Made by a program: the position numbers and the translations under genes
Shown here: piece by piece, positions 53,515 through 64,000 of the stretch
How positions within the stretch are numbered: position 1 is the stretch's first letter
How the letters are laid out: every line of letters starts with the position of its first letter
Notes under the pieces: model-generated
What the model was told of the DNA's origin: nothing
The model's input: only the letters and a program-made list of their open reading frames with translations
Database searches by the model: none
Assembly (NCBI GenBank): GCA_024291935.2
Contig: CM044316.1
Span: 7,308,501 to 7,372,500, forward strand
From: Okapia johnstoni
Lineage: Eukaryota; Chordata; Mammalia; Artiodactyla; Giraffidae
Direction: 5' to 3'
DNA length: 64,000 nucleotides

Positions 53515-55805
53515 AAATCACTGCAACATGTACAGTCACTATGGAAAATAGTATGAATGTTCCTTAAAAAACTAAAAATATATGATCTGACAATCCCACT
53601 TTGGGTATATATTTGGAAAAGATGAAAACTCCAGTTTGAAAAGCTACATGGACCCCTACGTTCATAGCAACATTGTGTATAATAGCCAAGAAATGGAAGA
53701 AACCTGTGTCCACTGGCAGATGAATGGATAAAGAAGATGTGGTATATATATATATATCAGTTCAGTTCAGTTCAGTTCATTTCAGTCACTCAGTCGTGTC
53801 CGACTCTTTGCGACCCCATGAACTGCAGCACGCCAGGCCTCCCTGTCCATCACCAACACCTGGAATCGACCCAAACCCATGTCTTTCGAGTCAGTGATGC
53901 CATCCAACCATCTCATCCTCTGTCGTCCCCTTCTCCTCCTGCCCCCAATCCTACCCAGCATCAGGGTCTTTTCCAATGACTCAACTCTTCGCATGAGGTG
54001 GCCAAAGTATTGGAGTTTCAGCTTCAACATCAGTCCTTCCAATGAACACCCAGGACTGATCTCCTTTAGGATGGATTGATTGGATCTCCTTGCAGTCCAA
54101 CGGACTCTCAAGAGTCTTCTCCAACACCACACTTCAAAAGCATCAATTCTGTGGCACTCAGCTTTCTTCACCATCCAACTCTCACATCCATACATGACCA
54201 CTGGAAAAACCATAGCCTTGACTAGACGGACTTTTGTTGGCAAAGTAATGTCTCTGCTTTTAAATATGCTATCTAGGTTGGCCATAACCTTCCTTCCAAG
54301 GAGTAAGGGTCTTTGAATTTCATGGCTGCAATCACCATCAGCAGTGATTTTGGAGCCCAAAAAAATAAAGTCTGACACTGTTTCCACTGTTTCCCCATCT
54401 ATTTCCCATGAAGTGATGGGACCAGATGCCTTGGTCTTAGTTTTCTGAACGTTGAGCTTTAAGCCAACTTTTTCGCTCTCCTCTTTCACCTTCATCAAGA
54501 GGCTCTTTAGTTCTTCTTCACTTTCTGCCGTAAGGGTGGTGTCATGTGCAATCTGAGGTTATTGATATTTCTCCCGGCAATCTTGATTCCAGCTTGTGTT
54601 TCTTCCAGCCCAGCATTTCTCATGATGTACTCTGCATATAAGTTAAATAAGCAGGGTGACAGTATACAGCCTTGACGTACTCCTTTTCCTATTTGGAACC
54701 AGTCTGTTGTTCCATGTCCAGTTCTAACTGTTGCTTCCTGACCTGCATACAGGTTTCTCAAGAGACAGGTCAGATGGTCTGGTATGCCCATCTCTTTCAG
54801 AATTTTCCACAGTTTATTGTGATCCACGCAGTCAAAGTCAATAAAGCAGAAATAGATGTTTTTCTGGAACTCTCTTGCTTTTTCGATGATCCAGCGGATA
54901 TTGGCAATTTGATCTCTGGTTTCTCTGCCTTTTCTAAAACCAGCTTGAACATCTGGAAGTTCACGGTTCACGTATTGTTGAAGCCTGGCTTGGAGAACTT
55001 TGAGCATTAATTTACTAGCATGTGAGATGATTGCAATTGTGTGGTAGTTTGAGCATTCTTTGGCATTGCCTTTCTTTGGTATTGGAAGGAAAACTGACCT
55101 TTTCCAATCCTGTGGCCACTGCTGAGTTTTCCAAATTTGCTGGCATATCGAGTGCAGAACTTTCACGGCATCATCTTTCAGGATTTGAAATAGCTCAACT
55201 GGAATTTCATCCCCTCCACTAGCTTTGTTTGTAGTGATGCTTTCTAAGGCCCACTTGAGTTCACATTCTAGGATGTCTGGCTCTAGGTGAGTGATCACAC
55301 CATCATGATTATCTGGGTCGTGAAGATCTTTTTTGTACAGTTCTTCTGTGTATTCTTGCCACTTCTTCTTAATATGATCGAATATTACTCAGCCACAAAA
55401 AAGAATGAAACAATGTCATTGGCAGCAACATGGATGGACCTAGAAAGTATTATACTACATCAGAGAAAGGCAAATATCATATGATAGCACTTAAAAGTGG
55501 AATCTAGAATAAGACACAAATGAACTTATATAAAAAACAGAAATAGACCCACAGAGACAGAAAACAAACTATGGTTACCAAAGGGGAAAGCAGGGGAGCG
55601 GTAAATTGAGTTTGGGATTAATAGATACAAACTACTGTATGTAAAATAGATAAACAGCAAGGTTATACTACATAGTACAGGGAACTGTAATCAATATCTT
55701 ACAAATCAAAAGGAAAATATATATACATATATAAAACTGAATCACTTTGCTGTACACCAGAAACTAAAACATTTTAAGTCAACTACTTCAATAAAAAAGT
55801 TTATA
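53515..55805 (+). mobile_element. L1 3' part, sense, split by BovB
   Basis: The left part is 53515-53756 (tacagtcactatggaaaata; aagaagatgtggtatatata) and the right part 55377-55805 (gaatattactcagccacaaa; actgaatcactttgctgtac). Together they form one continuous L1 3' end interrupted by the BovB at 53757-55376. Confidence 0.9.
53757..55376 (-). mobile_element. BovB (RTE) LINE, 5'-truncated, antisense, 1.6 kb
   Basis: The - strand encodes a 263-codon reverse-transcriptase segment. Motifs: LEPDILECELKWAL, TTNKASGGDEIPVELF, RSVFLPIPKKGNAKECSNYH, CFIDFDCVDHNKLW (RT motif A), RQGCILSPCLFNLYAEYIM (motif B). The frame breaks before the catalytic YADD box ([10 protein letters not shown]), then a 238-codon 3' frame follows. 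The 3' end is the (CAGTT)n tail at 53757-53780. Dead copy. Confidence 0.95.
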
Positions 55806-55834
55806 AAAAATCACTGCACCATTTTAAAGAGAGT

Positions 55835-56752
55835 AACAATGTCACTGTGCTTATTTAACTTATATGCAGGGTACATCATGAGAAACGCTGGGCTGGAAGA
55901 AGCACAAGCTGGAGTCAAGACTGCCAGGAGAAATATCAATAACCTCAGATATGCACATGACACCACCCTTATGGCAGAAAGTGAAGAAGAACTAAAGAGC
56001 CTCTTGATGAAAGTGAAAGAGGAGAGTGAAAAAGTTGGCTTAAAGCTCAGGGTTCAGAAAACTAAGATCATGGCATCTGGTCCTATCACTTTGTGGCAAA
56101 TAGGTGGGGGAAACAGTGGAAACAGTGTCAGACTTTATTTTTGGGGGCTCCAAAATCACTGCAGATGATGACTGCAGCCATGAAATTAAAAGACACTTGC
56201 TCCTTGGAAGGAAAGTTATGGCCAACCTAGATAGCATATTAAAAAGCAGAGACATTACTTTGCCAACAAAAGTCCGTCTAGTCAAGGCTATGGTTTTTCC
56301 AGTCATGTAGTCATGTATGGATGTGAGAGTTGGACAGTGAAGAAAGCTGAGCACCGAAGAACTGATGCTTTTGAACTGTGGTGTTGGAGAAGACTTTTGA
56401 GAGTCCCTTGGACTGCAAGGAGATCCAACCAGTCCATCCTAAAGGAGATCAGTCCTGGGTGTTCATTGGAAGGACTGATGTTGAAGCTGAAACTCCAATA
56501 CTTTGGCCACCTCATGCGAAGAGGTGACTCATTGGAAAAGACCCTGATACTGGGAAGGATTGGGAGCGGGAGGAGAAGGGGACGACAGAGGATGAGATGG
56601 TTGGATGGCATCACCGACTCGATGGACATGAGTTTGGGTAAACTCTGGGAGTTGGTGATGGACAGGGTGGCCTGGTGTGCTGCGATTCATGGGGTGGCAA
56701 AGAGTCAGACATGACTGAGCGACTGAACTGAACTAACTGAACTGAACAATGT
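55835..56752 (+). mobile_element. BovB 3' end, sense, 0.9 kb
   Basis: Starts 'cttatttaacttatatgcag'. Its RT box reads LRYAHDTTLM, with His in the second-last place of the YADD motif. It ends in an (ACTGA)n tail. It is inverted relative to the BovB at 53757. Confidence 0.94.
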
Positions 56753-57067
56753 CTCAGTTTATTTGGCAAGAAGCCTCATTCTGGGACCAGACAGAGTAGT
56801 TAAACTCTTTGGAATGTCTTTTGTCTATATTATGTGAGTCCACACCAGCTAACTAACTATGGATCAGTGACATGTGATAATGGATTAAGACTCTAGTCTC
56901 TTGGGAACATTAGTCAAAGCTGAACAAAATGGGCTACTGTAATGGAATTTTTTTTGATTTATTTATTTTTAATTGAAGGGTAATTGCTTTACAGTATTAC
57001 ATTGATTCATACCATTTTATAACCACAATTTTATTTGGGAATGATTGGAGAAAACTAAACACTATGT
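56753..57067. other. Intergenic with short L1 fragment, no gene seen
   Basis: An antisense L1 scrap at 56950-57010 (aattgaagggtaattgcttt). The rest is unassigned. Confidence 0.5.
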
Positions 57068-57290
57068 TAGCTTCCCTGGTGGCTCAGATGGTAAAGCGAC
57101 TGCCTGCAATGCGGGAGACCCAGGTTCGATCCCTAGGTCAGGAAGATCCCCTGGAGGAGGAAATGCAACCCACTCCAGTACCCTTGCCTGGAAAATCCCA
57201 TGGACGGAGAAGCCTATTGCAGGCTACCGTCCATGGGGTCACAAAGAGTTGGACATGACTGAACGACTTCACTTTCACTTTCAATCACTT
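57068..57290 (+). mobile_element. Bov-tA SINE, sense
   Basis: 'gcttccctggtggctcagat' to 'gactgaacgacttcactttc'. Confidence 0.93.
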
Positions 57291-57367
57291 TTCACGTAGT
57301 AGCAGTTTGATTTCATGGCTGCCTTATATGTTTACTCACTTATTCATTTTTATGTATGAGAATACCT

Positions 57368-57588
57368 TTGTGCTAAGTTGCTTCAGTCATGTTTGACTCT
57401 TTGCGACCATATGTACTGTAGCCCACAAGGCTCCTCTGACCATTGGATTCTCCAGACAAGAATACTGGGGTGGGTTGCCATTTCCTCCTTCAGGGGATCT
57501 TCCTGACTCTGGGATCGAACCCACATCTCCTACCTCTCCTGCACTGGCAGGTAGGTTCTTTACCACTAGTGCCACCTGGGAAGCCCCA
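57368..57588 (-). mobile_element. Bov-tA SINE, antisense
   Basis: 'tgctaagttgcttcagtcat' to 'gccacctgggaagcccc'. Confidence 0.92.
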
Positions 57589-58119
57589 GATGACTATAAA
57601 TATTTGTCAGGAGTCTTTGAGGCTCAGCTCCCTCTCCTGATTAGAAATTATTAGCTCAAGGAAGAAGAAATAAAGCACAATAAGCTCCATGATGACCTGA
57701 TAAACAGCAAACTTGTGAACTGCCCACGGTGGGCCATCTCCCAGATTTGGAAAGTCAAACTCTTTCCAACAGCTAGAAGAGGGTTCCACTACACTCTGAC
57801 ACTGACATGGGGCACCTCCCTCTCCATCACTTTTGCCTCTCATTCACAGTGTCACAGAGTGTCTGTGAGTCTCTGTCTCTGTCCTGGGTTCTGAAGTCTG
57901 ATCGGCATTGATGCCCTTTGAAGGGAACCAGATGTGGGAAGAACTCAGGGCACAAATGAAATGGGCTTGTGTCATTTATCAGCTTGTAATACTCATCTCT
58001 CATAGCTTCCATCTCTTCTCTGAAGACAGATGGGGAGAATGTGTTATCTTTTCTGCAGGGTCCTCATGAGCAAGGAATTTTTAAAATGTATTTTCTGTAT
58101 TACTTCCTCATTTTATTAA
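57589..58119. other. Intergenic unique-looking stretch, no gene seen
   Basis: About 500 bp without a recognised repeat. The 57607-57843 (-) and 57827-58012 (-) frames have no splice signals or family likeness that I recognise. Confidence 0.4.
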
Positions 58120-58920
58120 AAAAATTTTTTTACAGTAGGTCCTTGGTTATCTATTTTAAATATAGCAGTGTGTACATGTCAACCCCAAAGTCCCAATCTA
58201 TCCTATCCCTCCTCCCCTTCCCCCTTGGTAACCATAAGTTCATTCTCTGAAGTCTGTGAATCTGTTTCTCATTTGTAAATAAGTCCATTTGTATTATTTT
58301 AAAAAACTTTTTACTCAGCTTTAAAAATATTTTTTACTTATTTAAAAAAACTTTTTATTTTGTATTGGGGTCTAGCGACAGAGGATGAGATGATTGGATG
58401 GCATCACTGACTCCATGGACATGTGTTGAGCAGACTCTGGGAGATGGTGAAGGACAGGGAAGCCTGGCGTGCTGCAGCCCACAAGATCACAAAGAGTCAG
58501 ACATGACTCAGGGACTAAACAACACCAACTAGCTGATTAACGTGTTGTGATAGTTTCAGTTGACCAGTGAAGGGACTCTGCCATACATGTATATGTATAC
58601 ATTCTCCCTCAAACTCCCCTCCCATCCAGGGTGCCACATAACATTGAGCAAAGTTCCAGGTGCTATATAGTAGGTCCTAGTTGGTTATCCATTTTAAATA
58701 TAGCATAGTGTACATGTCTATCCCAAACTGCCTAACTATCCTTCCTACCCCCCCACCAACCCTAAGTTCATTTTATGAGTCTGTGAGTCTCTGTTTTGTA
58801 AGTTTATTTGTATCATTTGTCTTTGGATTTGACGTATAAGGAATGTTGTATGAAATTTCTCCCTCTCTATCTGACTTATTTCATTTAGTATAATAGTCTT
58901 CAAGTCCATCCATGTTGCCA
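58120..58920 (-). mobile_element. L1 3' ends, antisense, with nested BovB scrap
   Basis: Two L1 3' pieces: 58120-58320 (agcagtgtgtacatgtcaac) and 58335-58920 (attttgtattggggtctagc; tcccatccagggtgccacat). A sense BovB tail (58378-58530, 'gaggatgagatgattggatg' to 'gggactaaacaacaccaac') interrupts the second; tagc / tagc border it. Confidence 0.85.
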
Positions 58921-59237
58921 GTGTGCTGTGCTTAGTTGTTCAGCCCTGTCTGACTCTTTACAACCCCATGAACTTTAGCCCACCAGGGTCCTCTGTCCAT
59001 GGGGATTCTCCAGGCAAGGATATTGGAGTGGGTTGCCATGCCCTCTTCTAGGGGATCTTCCCAACCCAGGTCTCCTGCAATGCAGGTGAATTCTTTACTG
59101 ACTGAGCCACCAGGGAAGCCTGTGAATACTGGAGTGGGTAGCCTATCCCTTCTCCAGTGGATCTTCCTGACCCAGGAATCAAACCAGGGTCTCCCGCATT
59201 GCAGGCAGATTCTTTACCAGCTGAGCTACCAGGGAAG
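58921..59237 (-). mobile_element. Dimeric Bov-tA SINE, antisense
   Basis: A full unit 58921-59120 followed by a 5' half 59125-59237, each ending 'gagc(c/t)accagggaagcc'. The L1 target word catgttgc flanks it (near 58912 and 59238). Confidence 0.9.
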
Positions 59238-59264
59238 CCATGTTGCTGCAAGTATTATGAAAGG

Positions 59265-59728
59265 TCCATGGAGTCAAAGCTATGGTTTTTCCATTAGTCA
59301 TGTGTGGATGTGAGTTGGATCATAAAGAAGGCTGAGCACTGAAGAACTGATGCTTTTGAATTGTGGTGCTGGAGAAGACTCTTAAGAATCCCTTGGACAG
59401 CAAGGTGATCAAACCAGTCAAAACTGAAGGAAATCAACTCTGAATATTCATTGGAAGGACTGATGTTGAAGCTGAAGCTCCAATACTTTGGCCACCTGAT
59501 GCAAAGAACTGACTCATAGGAAAAGACCCTGATTCTGGGAAAGATTGAAGGCAAAAGCAGAAGAGGCGATGGCAGAGAATGAGATGGTTAGATGGCATCA
59601 CCGACTCAATGGACATGAATTTGAGCAAATTCTGGGGGATAGTGAAGGACAAAGGAGCCTGGCATGCTGCAGTCCATGGGGTGGCAAAGAGTTGGACATG
59701 ACTTAGTGACTGAACAGTAACAACATAT
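59265..59728 (+). mobile_element. BovB 3' end, sense
   Basis: 'gtcaaagctatggtttttcc' to 'acttagtgactgaacagta'. Confidence 0.92.
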
Positions 59729-59772
59729 ATGTGTCTGTATATTGTGTGGGCATACATGTATGTGTATGTATA

Positions 59773-60090
59773 AGCTCCTCAGGGCTGCCGTAACAAAATA
59801 CCACAGACTAGGTGGCTTACACAACAGAAATTAATTTACTTGAAGTTCAAGGTGTCAACAAAGTTTATTTCTTTAAAAGTCTCCCTCCTTGGCTTGTGGA
59901 TGACTGTCTACTCTCTGTATCTGGTCCTAATCTCTTCTTATAAGGACAGTGGTTATATGGGATTAGGACCCACTTCAATGATATGATTTTACCTTAATAA
60001 CCTCTTTAAATACCTTGTCTCCAAATGAAGTCACAGTCAGAGGTAGGTACTGGGGATTAGGACTGTGAAATGGAATATCTCCTGCCATAT
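59773..60090. mobile_element. Ancient interspersed repeat, copy outside the OR block
   Basis: 'gggctgccgtaacaaaatac', 'ctaggtggcttacacaacag', 'ttcttataaggacagtggtt'. Same family as 18590-19015. Confidence 0.6.
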
Positions 60091-60391
60091 CAATGAACAA
60101 GGATATAACAGCCATCAGTGAATTCAGGCCTTCAAATATGAGTTTCTGAGGCCAGAGGGCCCCTGAGATGGAGAACAATGCCTGCAATCCAGCAGCTGCC
60201 AGCTGAATGAGGAACAAGGTGAATGAGGAGTTAAGGATGTGAAAAATCAAGAAGCAGGTTGCTGGCCCCAGATAGCTGAGATGTATACGAAAGAAATGGT
60301 TTCAGTGAGCCCAGATGCTTGCATTTTCCCATATACAGAAGAGTGCTGAATTCTTTAATTTGAAATATCTCATTTTTCCTTAATTAACAAT
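60091..60391. other. Intergenic, no gene seen
   Basis: Unassigned 300 bp. Confidence 0.4.
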
Positions 60392-60955
60392 AATTTTTTT
60401 TTTTTCTTTATTTTAGTTGGGGGCTAATTACTTTACAATATTGTAGTAGTTTTGCCATACATCGACATGAATCAGCCATGGATTCACATGTGCTCCCCCT
60501 CCCAAACCCTCCTCCCCACCTCCCTCCCTCCCCCTCCCATCCCTCTGTGTCATCCCAACGCTCCATCCCTGAGCATCCGTCCCATGCATAGAACATGGAA
60601 TGGTGTTCTGCTTCACACATGACAATATACATGTTTCAATGTTATTGTCCCAGAATGTCCAACCCTCACCTTCTCCCTCAGAGTCCACAGGACTGTTCTA
60701 TGCATCTGTGTCTCTTATTCTGTCTCACATATAGGGTTACCATTACCATCTTTCAAATTCCATATACATGCATTAGTATACTGTATTGGTGCTTTTCTTT
60801 CTGGCTCACTTCACTCTGTATAATGGGCTCCAGTTTCATCCATCTCAATAGAACCGATTCAAATGTATTCTTTTTAATGGCTGAGTAATATTCCATTGTG
60901 TATATGTACCACAGCTTCCTTATCCATTCGTCTGCCGATGGACATCTAGGTTGTA
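60392..60955 (-). mobile_element. L1 3' end, antisense, young-looking
   Basis: 'agttgggggctaattacttt', 'cgacatgaatcagccatgga', 'aatggctgagtaatattcca', 'gccgatggacatctagg'. Closely resembles the copy at 32570-33239. Confidence 0.9.
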
Positions 60956-61059
60956 ACAATAATCTTTTGATTTTCAGATTACCTTCCCTTTGCTGCAAAC
61001 GTCTATGTAACCTGTACATTCACATACATGTGTGTATGTGAATGTGTGAAAAGTGAAAT

Positions 61060-61255
61060 TGTTAGTTGCTCAGTCATGTCTGACTCTGTGCAACCCCATA
61101 GACAGTAGTAGCTCCTCTGTCCTTGGAATTCTCCAGGCAAGAATATTGGCATGGGTTGCCATTTCCTCCTCCAGAGAATCTTCCTGACCCAGGGATCGAA
61201 CCCAGGTCTGCTCCATTGCAGGCAGATTCTTTACCATCTGAGCCACCAGAGCAGT
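61060..61255 (-). mobile_element. Bov-tA SINE, antisense
   Basis: 'ttagttgctcagtcatgtct' to 'ctgagccaccagagcagttc'. Confidence 0.9.
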
Positions 61256-61425
61256 TCCATGTGAATATGTACTTATGTGTACCTTTATGTGTGTATGTGT
61301 ATCAGGCAAGTATGTTTATGTGTGCAAATGAATGTGTACTTATGTATGTATATACTTAAGCATGTATGTGTACTTAGGTGTGTATGTGTGTGTATGTGTA
61401 TTGTGTGGACATGTGTGTTTGGGTA
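61256..61425. repeat. TG/TATG-rich low-complexity tract
   Basis: Repeated tatgtgtact/gtatgtgtat words over 170 bp. Open frames through it are compositional artefacts. Confidence 0.8.
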
Positions 61426-61427
61426 TA

Positions 61428-62695
61428 ATTTTATTTATTTTCGGCTGTGCTGGGTCTTTGGTGCTGCTCGAGCTCTTCTCTAGTTGAGGCTAGAGGAGAT
61501 ACTCATCATTCAGGTGCATGGGCCTCTCAGTGTGGTGGCTTTGATTCTGGACATGTGCAGCAGTAAGTGGCAGTGAGGGGTAGCCAAAAGCGGGGTCTTA
61601 GTTTCCTGGACCAGAAGTCCTAACCACTGGACCACAGGGGTGAGCAGTTAGGGCTAGAGTCCCTAGTCCTTGCCTGCCTAGTCAAGAACAAATTCAGGCA
61701 AGGAGGCAGAAGGTAAAGAGCAATGTAGAAAGTTTAAGGAAAGGAAAAGTCCATGCAGAAAGGCACACGGGCCAGCTCAGAGAGAGACTTGCGCCTTGGG
61801 GAAGTGTAAATCCTTTACAAGTGGGCTGTTTTCCAGGTCTTTGCCTTCTCTCAGGCCAGTCATCTTGCTCTGTTCCCTCTCTGGGAACACACACATTCAT
61901 TTGCACGCATAAACATACTTGCCTGATACACATATCTCCCTCTGAGGTTAATTTGCCTCAGGACCCTCCCCTGGGTGCATGCATACCCTTCAGCCAAGAT
62001 GGGTCTCAAAGTGAAGGCTTTTGGGAGAGCAAGGTGCATTATGGCCTGGAATTATCTCCTGACTTTTGACACCCAAGGAGCCTTTCTGCACAAGTGTTGT
62101 GTCTCCCTTGTCCCACAAAGGGGGGATTGGAGATCCTTTAATCCTTTACTCAAACAGGGTTTTCCCTCTTTTAGTTCTTGCCATGATTATTACCTTGACT
62201 ATTGCCATGACTATTACCTTAAGGTCTTTACAAGAGGCAAAGACTGGTTATTTACTCTGTGTCTGTTGTCACTTCCATTTTGGAGGGTAAACAGGAGGCT
62301 GATTGTAAGTGCCTTGACTGGAGCCCACCTGTCTCTTGTCTCAGGGAATGCAAATATGAGGCTGGTTTTAAGTATCCAGTCTGAAGCCCATTTGTTCGAG
62401 CCCCATGAATTGCAAACAGGAGGCCAGTTGTAAATCACACTTGGAGCTCATCTATTTCCTGCCTCAGCTTTTCTTGTAGTGGAGCATGAGCTCTAGGGGC
62501 AGGGCTTCAGTAATTGTGGCATGTAGTCACAGTAGGCTCCCGGGCTCTGGGGCACAGGGTCAGTAGTTGGGGCACATGGACTTAGTTGCTCCTTGGCATG
62601 TGGGATTTTTCCCAGGTCAAGGATTGAACCATGTCTCCTGTATTGGCAGGCAGATTCTTCAGCCACCAGGGAAACCCTGTTGAATTATTTCTTTA
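61428..62695 (-). mobile_element. CHR-1 SINE, antisense, split by an LTR-like insertion
   Basis: The left part 61428-61541 (ggctgtgctgggtctttggt; cctctcagtgtggtggctt) continues in register at 62467 (gcttttcttgtagtggagc; gggcttcagtaattgtggc; cattggcaggcagattct) to about 62695. Confidence 0.8.
61542..62466. mobile_element. Probable solo LTR (endogenous-retrovirus type)
   Basis: The 925-bp segment starts TG and ends CA, and is bounded by gctt direct repeats (61538-61541, 62467-62470) inside a CHR-1 SINE. The right part has LTR-like composition with repeated motifs (gaggctgattgtaagtgcc; gaggctggttttaagtatcc; gaggccagttgtaaatcac). No retroviral coding sequence is visible. Family not assigned; a CHR-like scrap at 61590-61640 may be a nested insertion. 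Confidence 0.5.
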
Positions 62696-62849
62696 TGATA
62701 ACTTTCCTGAAGTGGAGTTACAGGGTCAAGGAAAAGAACATTTTTACAGCTCTTGATGAAGCCAGTCGTTTCCAAAGGTTATAATATAAATTTATATACC
62801 ACCAATTCATAAAACTTTGTGCTAATTTTTAGGGTGTTACAGGTCCCTA

Positions 62850-63054
62850 TGTAGTGCTGTGATAAAGAGCCCATCTGCCAATTCAGGAGAGAGATGTGGG
62901 TTCAATCCCTGGGTCAGGAAGATTCCCGTGGAGAAGGCCCTGGCAACCCACTCCAGTATTCTTGCCTGGAGAATCCCATGGACAGAGGTGCCTGACGGGC
63001 TGCAATCCATATGGTTGCACTCTCAGAAGTGATGGAAGTAACTTAGCATGCATG
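62850..63054 (+). mobile_element. Bov-tA SINE, sense, with target-site duplication
   Basis: Flanked by aggtccctatg at about 62840 and 63058. It contains 'cactccagtattcttgcctg'. Confidence 0.9.
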
Positions 63055-63407
63055 CGCAGGTCCCTATGGAGCTGGTGGAATTTGCATTACTTTTTTTCTG
63101 CAGAACGCTCCCTTGTTTGCTTGCATTGGACTTATGAGCCCCTTTGGAGGATTGTTATGGGTGAGCTTTGTTTAAATAGCTTTGGGGATTGGAGGTTGCA
63201 GGAAGGGAGATCTTGAAATTCAGAAGAGGATGCTTACCTTGGGGGACGGGGTAGATTTTGGTGCTAGAAGTTTCTAAGATCAAGCCAAAATCTGCTTCCT
63301 TAAAATTTCTTCATGGAGGTCCTTGCTTTCATCTCAAAACCACAAAGAATGTTCTCACTGCTTTAAGAGCTTAGTGTTTTCAAGGCCCCTTCGCGCTAAT
63401 GTGTGAA
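63055..63407. other. Intergenic, no gene seen
   Basis: Unassigned sequence after the SINE. Confidence 0.4.
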
Positions 63408-63660
63408 TCAGTGGTGGTTTAGTTGCTAAATCATGTCAGACTCTTGTGATCCCATGGACTGTGTAGCCTACCAGTCTCTTCTGTCTGTGTGAATATGTAT
63501 TACATGCTTTTTTAGATCGCCAGATAATATTCTGTTGTATGGGTAAGTTCTATTTTTTTTTAATAGACTCATTAGAAGAATTGAAGCATAGTTGATTTAC
63601 AGTGTTGTGTTAGTTTCTGGTGTATAGCAAAGTGGTTCAATTATACATTGTCAACTACAA
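63408..63660 (-). mobile_element. Bov-tA fragment and L1 3' fragment, antisense
   Basis: Bov-tA scrap 63408-63485 (ggtttagttgctaaatcatg) and L1 scrap 63555-63660 (gaagcatagttgatttacag). Confidence 0.75.
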
Positions 63661-64000
63661 ATTGGCACTTACCATCTGCCTCTACAAGGATTAAACCACA
63701 TGGTGCTGTCGCTGCTGATTTTCAACACTCTCCCAAAGGAGTTCAGGGTGGAGAGCAGAAATGAAGCACGCTGTGCTCAGGTGGAAAAACCTGGCAGAAC
63801 AGGTCTTCAGATAGTTATTTTCAGGAGGTGATTTTATGAGCCCAATTCTTGCATCTCCTCCTGCCAAAAAGGCACTGAAATCCCTCATGGTGATGATTGT
63901 TCCTCGTGTCTGGCAAAAAGCTTCAGGAGACTAACAGAAACCTTCTGGAAAAATATGTGCTTGATTGCATGTATTCCCCTTCATCAAAGTCATATATATA
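63661..64000. other. Window end, no gene seen
   Basis: Unassigned; ends in the start of a (TA)n run. Confidence 0.4.

Noticed and set aside
54507..55298. 263-codon - strand frame that could be called a gene
   Set aside because: It is the reverse-transcriptase part of a truncated BovB LINE, with the catalytic box broken.

Overview
The window is mammalian nuclear DNA from a ruminant, most likely a bovid. It is saturated with ruminant-specific retroposons: BovB (RTE) LINEs, the Bov-tA/Bov-A SINEs built from them, cetartiodactyl CHR-type tRNA SINEs and ruminant-type L1 3' ends. It also holds spliced vertebrate genes. The gene order (ILVBL and SYDE1 tail to tail, then family-1 olfactory receptors) matches the ILVBL-SYDE1-OR1I1 block of human 19p13.1. 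I see no prokaryotic operon, CRISPR array, phage or undescribed defence system.

Region 1 (1-7.9 kb) is gene dense and GC rich. The last coding exon of ILVBL (+ strand, 133-311) faces the complete eight-exon SYDE1 gene (- strand, coding 7707 to 1850). SYDE1 starts in a CpG island with a ZNF143/Ronin-type promoter motif. Its exons join in phase to a 735-residue RhoGAP protein except at one run of eight G in exon 3, where one base is missing from the frame.

Region 2 (8-18.5 kb) is an intergenic stretch packed with SINEs, BovB tails, L1 and L2 fragments. I find no gene in it.

Region 3 (18.5-44.7 kb) is a tandemly repeated olfactory-receptor block on the - strand. Three copies sit at 20775-21711 (frameshifted pseudogene), 28860-29801 (one nonsense codon at codon 6) and 39842-40792 (intact, 316 aa). 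Each lies in a longer duplicon with shared 5' and 3' flanks. A fourth copy survives only as its 3' flank and last few codons near 19.34-20.06 kb. Unit-specific insertions with clean target-site duplications show later divergence, while the receptor bodies are far more alike than their flanks, which points to gene conversion.

Region 4 (44.7-64 kb) is gene-free and made of nested retroposons: an L1 split by a BovB copy, an inverted pair of BovB 3' ends, a probable solo LTR inside a SINE, ancient MIR and hAT elements, and a TA-rich microsatellite.

The genes do not form a pathway. ILVBL is an ER thiamine-diphosphate lyase, SYDE1 a RhoGAP, and the receptors are chemosensory GPCRs. Repeat boundaries were read by eye and are good to roughly 10-30 bases unless a target-site duplication is given.
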